A stretch of 64,000 nt of DNA from the NCBI GenBank assembly GCA_020744425.1, contig JAGMUV010000015.1, positions 1,054,001 through 1,118,000 of the forward strand, in the 5' to 3' direction. Position numbers and translations under genes: made by a program. The notes under the pieces are model-generated. The model was not told the origin of the DNA. It did no database searches and was given only the letters and a program-made list of their open reading frames with translations. This document shows, in pieces, positions 58,418 to 64,000 of the stretch. Origin of the DNA: Dactylonectria macrodidyma. Taxonomy: Eukaryota; Ascomycota; Sordariomycetes; Hypocreales; Nectriaceae. Within the stretch, counting starts at the first letter, position 1; the number at the start of each line of letters is the position of its first letter.

Positions 58418-58802
58418 CACACTTGCCAGTTTCACGAGTGACGGCACTGCTTCTGTTATAGCACACTCCTTGACAAGATGGATGCCCCTGGACAGTCCCT
58501 AGCATAGTAAGGGCATGCTTGTATTACGGATAAGTACGGATATCCCGAACGCCATTTTGACCGCTGTGCCCACTTCGTAAGCTACAAAGTAGTACAATTA
58601 ATGTGGCTACTGTGCCTAGCGTCGCTTCTCAAAAACTGAAAATGGTTAAGCGCCGAGCAGCCTCATCCTAGCAGTTAATTGTATGGAGTTGCCGACTCGC
58701 TAGAAGACGTCCATCCTTTTTTTTTTTTTTTCCCAAATTCATCTTCCCGTGTATTTCCCTGTGCCATTCTAACTTCTCACGGGACGTCAAGGCTCACCGG
58801 AG
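58418..58802. other. Acetyltransferase promoter with poly-T
   Basis: 385 bp. A run of T (about 58717-58732) lies 70-85 bp before the acetyltransferase start, a common fungal promoter element. Confidence 0.4.
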
Positions 58803-59636
58803 ATGCTACTGGACATTGATGAAGAAGACAACCTCGCCCGTATGCGGCGAGGTGATCTTTACTATGCCTTCACTCCACAGCTAGTCGCTGCCCGCAGGCG
58901 ATGCGGACAAGCTGTCAACCGACTCAACACGGCTGGAGAATTGACTCGCAGACAGATAGCGGAACACTGGAAAGAGTGAGTCCATTTTACCCTGGCCTAC
59001 GAGCCTGGTTCCAAATTGCGCAGTTCGATACCAGGCTTGTGGCCTTGAAACTAAACGACAATAGCATAACTAACAACGACCGCCCTCTTCCTCCGCCGCC
59101 CCCAACCGAGGACGAAGATGATGCGATCCTGCACGAATACCCCTGGATAGAACGGCCAATCAATATTGATTACGGAACCAACGTCAAAGTTGGAAGCAAT
59201 GTCTTCATCAACTTTAACTGTACCATCCTTGACACCTGCCTCGTGTCGATTGGATCGCGAACTCTCATCGGCCCGAATGTGTCCTTTTACAGTGGTACGC
59301 ACCCCCTTGATCCGGATCTGCGCGACGGTACCAATGGCCCGGAGCTGGGCGGTACTATTACTGTTGGCGCAGATTGCTGGATAGGAGGAAATGCCATTCT
59401 TCTTCCAGGCGTAACAATTGGCGACGGATGCACAATTGGAGCCGGAAGCGTTGTGACCAAGGTAGGTATCTATGCTTATGCCCATCTCCATCCCGTTCAG
59501 AAGCGTACCAGATGACCAACTATTCTCTTTATAGGATGTGCCAGCGTACCACGTTGCGGCAGGAAACCCAGCTAGGATTCTTCGAAAACTTGACCGAAAA
59601 TCTGAAGTGGCAGAAAAGGCCAAGGAGCAAGTGTAA
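58803..59636 (+). CDS. Maltose/galactoside O-acetyltransferase-like hexapeptide protein
   Basis: Exons 58803-58975, 59035-59461 and 59535-59636 encode 233 aa. The N-terminal Mac domain (NLARMRRGDLYYAFTPQLVAARRRC) is followed by IDYGTNVKVGSNVFINFNC, FYSGTHPLDP, CWIGGNAILLPGVTIGDG and TIGAGSVVTK, the left-handed beta-helix of LacA/Maa acetyltransferases, with the active-site His in SGTHPLD. Acetyl-CoA-dependent acetylation of a sugar or glycoside is expected in the cytosol. The first intron is placed with acceptor TACCAG because an earlier GCAG would break the frame. A paralogue with the opposite orientation lies at the right edge of the window. Confidence 0.9.
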
Positions 59637-59762
59637 TGTTGTTTTAAGCCAGGAAGGATTGCTAGCACTGTTATAAGGCCAAGTCTCTCTGGGGTGTTAA
59701 TAGTTCAACTCATGCCATAGACAGCTTCAAACAATCCTCCATCCCTTAAACCCTGCCGTCAG

Positions 59763-60404
59763 CCTTGCGATCCTCAGAAAAACCGCCCACGCTACCATAT
59801 ACACCCTCAGCATCAGCTTTTATACTCCGAATTTCGTAACCTCATTCAACCTCTTGAACACAGAAAAACCAACTGGTGGATTCGTCCAAACCTTCCAAGG
59901 CCGACGGCCATATATGTCAATGCCGTCAAGAATGCGAAGAGCACTGCTCATATAAACTTTGATCTATAGGCTACCCCGAATGCCTTTAATTTCATTGGGA
60001 TTTTCGGCCCCTTTATCGATATTGAAGGTGGAAAACGCGATGTCCGAGTTGCTGTCTTCGACTCAAATGGCTGTAGCTTTGAGGCAGAGCTTCGCGGGGC
60101 CACAGATGAGTTTAGTTTCGAACTTTGGGCGGGAAAGAAGCTGTCGACAGACTCCTTGACCTTACTGTTTACATCCGTCGGACAGATCAGCGACGTCAGG
60201 CTCTTCGGCGACTACGAAAAGCCTGAGGTCGTTATTATGCCATCAGCCGACAATGTGACCAAGTCGCCAGCGATGAATTATTTCTGTTGGACCGAAGGGA
60301 GAAACTTCTCGTGCTGCTGTTGTTGCAGATTTCGCGGCTGCTTCTCCGTCTCCGACCTGAGCTTCCCTTCTCTCGACCAGCTTCTGCCAAAGGGGGCGGA
60401 GTAA
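59763..60404 (+). pseudogene. Coding-like relic with one in-frame stop
   Basis: One frame is open from at least 59763 to 60404 except for a TAG at 59967-59969. It includes NLPRPTAIYVNAVKNAKS before the stop, and IFGPFIDIEGGKRDVRVAVF and ISDVRLFGDYEKPEVVIMP after it. The segment looks like real protein with beta-strand character, but I recognise no family. CTATAG at the stop could be a splice acceptor with a weak GTCAAG donor 45 bp before it. The 3' end overlaps the end of the minus-strand regulator (60243). Confidence 0.35.
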
Positions 60405-62632
60405 TTGGGCATAGCGTTGACCGGGACTCTGACGACTATTTGAAGCTCTCTGCAGCCTGAGAATGGTCTCGTGGACGGTACAGCGAATTTCAGTTGCGTC
60501 CGAGGCCGTAATGACACCTGAAGGTATCGCCTAGTCTTTTCAGTCAGCCTCATCGGCTACGGTCGTGATGGGGAAGCGATTAAAGCCCGACCTTGAGTAG
60601 ATATATGGCAGCGTAAGTGACGTAGAGAAAAAACTTGAGAGGCATATACTTTAACTCCGTTTCGGGGTCAATAACGTCGTTTGATATGCAGAGGAGGGAT
60701 TTTGCGGCGTCAATCGACTCGTAGATAAACCTCGCGTCTGGGGCCCCGGCAAGGTCTGAGAACAACGGCTCCTTAAGTTCGGCAGACGATGACGACCTCT
60801 GGCAGGCCCGATGAACAGCTCGGTCGAGGTTGGATTGAAAAGCATGGGCGTTGATATACAAACGAAGGAAGTCATATGATAGCATAAGGGATGCTTTCAC
60901 GCATGGCGTAACTGCAGGCTGCCATTAGTAAACTGTGCATCGACGGAAAACGAAGGCATCACTAACAGCTTAACCCCCCCCCACGCAAGTTTCCACGTAC
61001 GAAGGACAGCGCACAAGTCATCCTAATACCATTAGAGCTGAGTCAGGCTTCACTAACGAACTTGGAGTTATCCTTACAATGTGCCGCACATACTCTCCGC
61101 TCATGTACGGCTGCCCTCCCTGGCTGGTTGAAGAGTACAAGATGTCATGAGCATTGCTGAATAGTTGGGTTATTTCAAGATGCGCCTGAAACAACAGAGC
61201 AAAGTTCTCGTTACCTAGCTTCTGTACTTGCAGCGACGGAAAGTCAGCTGCCTGTAGAAAAATTGATGGACCTGATCCGCGAGACCAAATGGTTTCGCCG
61301 AGGATAGATAATTGGCGATCGCTCATATAACACGCTAATCAAGACACAAGCTCGTCAATGAACTGAACTGCTTAGAGTACCAAGGAGGCCATCCTACCTG
61401 CATAGGCTATCCTTTGCCTGCTGCCTCGTTCTGATCCCACTTCGTCCTTAGACATGAGTCCAGGGAGCTCCGACCTTTGGAGATGGGCCAGTCTGATTGC
61501 AATGCCCACCAACATCCAGGAGCCTAGATCCTCTTTACCACAGCCGACCATCGAGTTCTGCTCTGGTGGCTGAGAAGCCCATTCCGCCAGGATCAATAGG
61601 GCTTCGACAGCGCCTACCGCGTCTGAGCCAGCGTATATGAGTTTGGAAATTAGGCTCTCCATGTGCTGAGCGCATGATTCATGGGCTCTACACCAGGCGG
61701 GATCGTCTTTGGTGGCAATAGTCAGAATAGCCGTTATCAGGTGCTGTTCCCTTTCAATCCAATCAGCGATGTCTCCATCGTCGAAGATGGCTCTACAGGC
61801 GATTGGAAAGAAGGGATGGAAGTTGTCATGATAACTTCAAGGCATTGTCAGTTGGCTAATGTGGTGGCGGAGCAAAGGCGACCTACTGCTTAATGAGGAC
61901 TGATACATCTGAGATAGTCAGCGCACCGGAGGATATTGGCGGATAGTAAGTAACAGGCTGTACCGTCCCAGAGCTCTGTCCTGGACTAATAATATCACCG
62001 TTTGGAGCTACCTGAATGTGATTCCGTCCTTCAGGCCCCAGGCCAGCGACCCGAGCAAGGACTTCCGGTGCATCAGATGGATTCAATAGATCGGTTATAG
62101 TGATGTGACCTTCCAGTCTCCTCATGTTCTTCGTCGACTCATCGGCTTCTTGGTTCGAAGCCGAGCCCGGTTGGTCCAGCTCGGATTGAATGTAGGACGG
62201 CGACCGGTCGCTCCGCTCCTCTGATTCAAGACCATTTCTGTCTCCATCAGCGCCGAATGCTTCATCACGCCCATGTATCTCAACTATGGTTATGTTTCGG
62301 TCGGGTACGGGGGTCGATGAAGCTGGGTGCCTGTGACTGTAATGAGTGGCTTTTAGACCTTTGACACGACGGCTACCGCGCCGTGAGGTAGCTAAAACAC
62401 ATCTTTTGGTTCTCCTTGATATAGAGACGACACGTGGGTCCACCGGGATGCCGCTCAAACCACTGTAAACTACGTGTCAGCGTCTGAATTATAACCTGAG
62501 GGGACAGCTCAGTCGTAGAACCCACAGATCGCATCTTGTGTTCCTTGAGCGGCGGGCTAAGCAGGCTTTAGAGACGCGTTTCTCTGATCCCGCAGTGTGA
62601 CTGCTGGTCGACATATGCCCCAACGATGCCAT
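60243..62632 (-). CDS. PrtT-like fungal transcription factor with degenerate zinc cluster
   Basis: Exons 62526-62632, 61887-62462, 61398-61834, 61078-61334, 60975-61022, 60592-60918 and 60243-60530 give 679 aa in frame. The middle and C-terminal regions are those of PrtT/LEU3-type factors: LIKHYHDNFHPFFPI, WIEREQHLITAILTIATKDD, WMLVGIAIRLAHLQRSELP, CVKASLMLSYDFLRLY and TVHETILRLQRAS. The N-terminus retains the position of a Zn2Cys6 domain (SKACLARRSRNTRCDLG...) but only three cysteines are in frame. Part of the second half survives in another frame (TCRLYIKENQKMC). A G9 run at the exon 5 donor makes the next splice uncertain: a TGGCAG acceptor keeps the frame and the later CTGCAG does not. 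The DNA-binding function is probably lost or altered, and the gene may be a pseudogene. Confidence 0.7.
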
Positions 62633-63409
62633 TGCTGGTGTTAGTTGTCAGAGTCTTTCAAACGCCGCCGGGAATACAACCCCTCTTATAAGAATCTAGA
62701 CTTTCAGCCATTACTCTAGAACCCTGGTCGCTTCATGGGTCCATTTCGCTTAGGTGGCTCTACTCTGACTCGCCTTTTTGGGTCTAGTCAGGGAGGTTAG
62801 GCCTGGGGAGAATTCTGACGACCTGGGGCAAGACTACCCGGAGGAGCCGGCCTTGGTCACAGTGATAAGTCGTTGAACTAACACGGACACTCATATAGCT
62901 ATGCCTGTAGTCCTACTGTGTCACATGAGGAACTTACACGGCGAGAAGGTACCCTTCTTTTGTCATGCCATTACGCAATGAGTGCCAGGAAGATGTTTTC
63001 CACAGGGATGCACAGGATTACGAGTCAGCTTTTCAGAAATCCAGGCCGGAGCCTAGAACAACCCGTCCTTGACCAGGCCGGCGACAAAGTGAGGAATGCC
63101 CACACGAGGCCCCTGAGCACTCGCAGCAAACTCACCACATCCACGTCTTGATACGCTTGACGAATTGACGTGCTGAGCAGCATGAACTGGCCAGAGTCAA
63201 AGAAGTCGAGCCATAGCGTTGCCCCCCGTTGCTCCCGGGTTCTTGACACGGACAGAAGGAACCTACGTCAACGGCAATACATTGCCGGGCTGCGAAGCTT
63301 TCACAAGCTTCCCGCGCCTATCAAATCTTTGTAACCTGTCAAGTCCGGACCATGCTCCTCACATGATGCCTCTTGATTCACTTCTCAATTGCTTAGCGTT
63401 TATCTGGGG
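62633..63409. other. Intergenic, regulator promoter
   Basis: 777 bp with no gene seen. Confidence 0.35.
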
Positions 63410-64000
63410 TCAGTCCCTTGCCTCCTTGCTCACTGGTAGGTCGGATACAGGGTCAACCTTCTTTATCACCTTCGCTGGGGAACCAACTGCTACCGAAAAG
63501 TCGGAAATATCCTTAGTGACGACACTGCCCGCCCCGATCGTGCAACCTTTCCCAATCGTGACACCGGCCATGATGGTAGTATTCCCCCCGATCCAACAGT
63601 CATCGCCAATTGTAACAGGTCTAGCATACTCAATTCCATTGCGCCTTGATTGTACGCAAGTCTCATGTGTGGCCGCAAATATCGAAACGGAGGGCCCGAA
63701 TGAAACGCGGTTGCCGATGCTAACAAGTCCGCAATCCAAAATGACTAGACTAGGCAAGTAAGAAAGCTGGCCACCGAGGAAATGAAAACACACGTACCCG
63801 AAATTGGAGTAAAAGTTATCGCCAAGGGAAATATTACATCCATAGTCAACGTTGAATGGGGGTTCGATGAAGACGTCACTGCCAATGTTCCCCAGGATCT
63901 CCTTTAGAATCGCCTCCCTGTCCGCTACCAACGAGTCGGGTGTCGCATCATCCGGAAGATGTGTGTTGTACTTGTGCATGGACTTGCGGGCTCGAAATCG
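63410..64000 (-). CDS. Hexapeptide O-acetyltransferase paralogue, 5' partial
   Basis: The gene runs off the right edge. The visible exons are 63798-64000 and 63410-63749, with a 48-bp intron (GTACGT-CCTAG) that could be read through but is not conserved in the family. The RFRARKSMHKYN end of the Mac domain, PFNVDYGCNISLGDNFYSNF, AATHETCVQSRRNG, CWIGGNTTIMAGVTIGKG and TIGAGSVVTK show the same LacA/Maa beta-helix as the gene at 58803. Divergence between the two is considerable, so this is an old paralogue or a different subfamily, not a recent duplication. It should acetylate a sugar-like acceptor. Confidence 0.87.
   Translation of the reverse strand, partial: RFRARKSMHKYNTHLPDDATPDSLVADREAILKEILGNIGSDVFIEPPFNVDYGCNISLGDNFYSNFGYVCFHFLGGQLSYLPSLVILDCGLVSIGNRVSFGPSVSIFAATHETCVQSRRNGIEYARPVTIGDDCWIGGNTTIMAGVTIGKGCTIGAGSVVTKDISDFSVAVGSPAKVIKKVDPVSDLPVSKEARD

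Noticed and set aside
63750..63797. Read-through of the 48-bp segment in the right-edge acetyltransferase
   Set aside because: It is open and a multiple of three, but has GTACGT/CCTAG ends and inserts a hydrophobic stretch absent from the hexapeptide family.
1..64000. CRISPR arrays, prophage, bacterial operons
   Set aside because: Spliceosomal introns throughout and no spaced repeats. The DNA is fungal nuclear.

Overview
The window is nuclear DNA of a filamentous ascomycete (Pezizomycotina), most likely a sordariomycete. Nearly every gene is cut by short introns of about 46-150 bp with GTNNGT donors, CTAAC/CTAAT-like branch sites and YAG acceptors. The gene content is also typical: six Zn2Cys6-type regulators, a bZIP-ankyrin (bANK) regulator, a GH75 chitosanase, a CBM1-bearing secreted metalloprotease and GPI-anchored secreted enzymes. 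No rRNA, intact tRNA, CRISPR or recognisable intact transposon was seen. I built the exon models by hand from reading frames and splice signals. Exon boundaries are inferences, but each multi-exon model given closes in frame.

1-1.3 kb holds the 3' part of an ankyrin-repeat gene with a perfect 21-bp coding minisatellite. 1.5-19.4 kb is the most interesting block. It contains an MFS exporter, a PRISE-type enone reductase, a 4CL-like acyl-CoA ligase ending in SRL, a large Zn2Cys6 regulator, an alpha/beta hydrolase ending in AKL, an ABM-like protein, a cyclase-family metal-dependent hydrolase, a small Zn2Cys6 regulator and an FAD monooxygenase ending in SRL. Three of these enzymes carry peroxisomal PTS1 signals and most of the promoters share CGGAAWT-type sites. 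No PKS, NRPS or terpene synthase is present. I infer a co-regulated, peroxisome-centred metabolic cluster that activates, reduces, hydrolyses and hydroxylates an organic acid.

20.4-23.1 kb has an unrecognised 330-aa gene and an extended SDR reductase. 23.1-26.0 kb is gene-poor and degenerate, with short repeats, a hairpin and one unexplained open frame. 26.0-31.0 kb has the bANK regulator, an SDR and an epoxide hydrolase, plus a decayed fragment, perhaps the remnant of a secondary-metabolite locus. 31.2-42.1 kb carries a GPI-type chitosanase, a Cys-rich membrane protein, an XlnR-like Zn2Cys6 factor and a sugar transporter, with two gene-free stretches of about 3 kb on either side.

45.4-53.9 kb has an intronless SDR, a CBM1 metalloprotease and a 1574-aa GPI-anchored subtilase. 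56.8-64 kb has a Zn2Cys6 factor, two paralogous hexapeptide acetyltransferases (the second running off the right edge), an unrecognised relic and a PrtT-like regulator whose zinc cluster has decayed.
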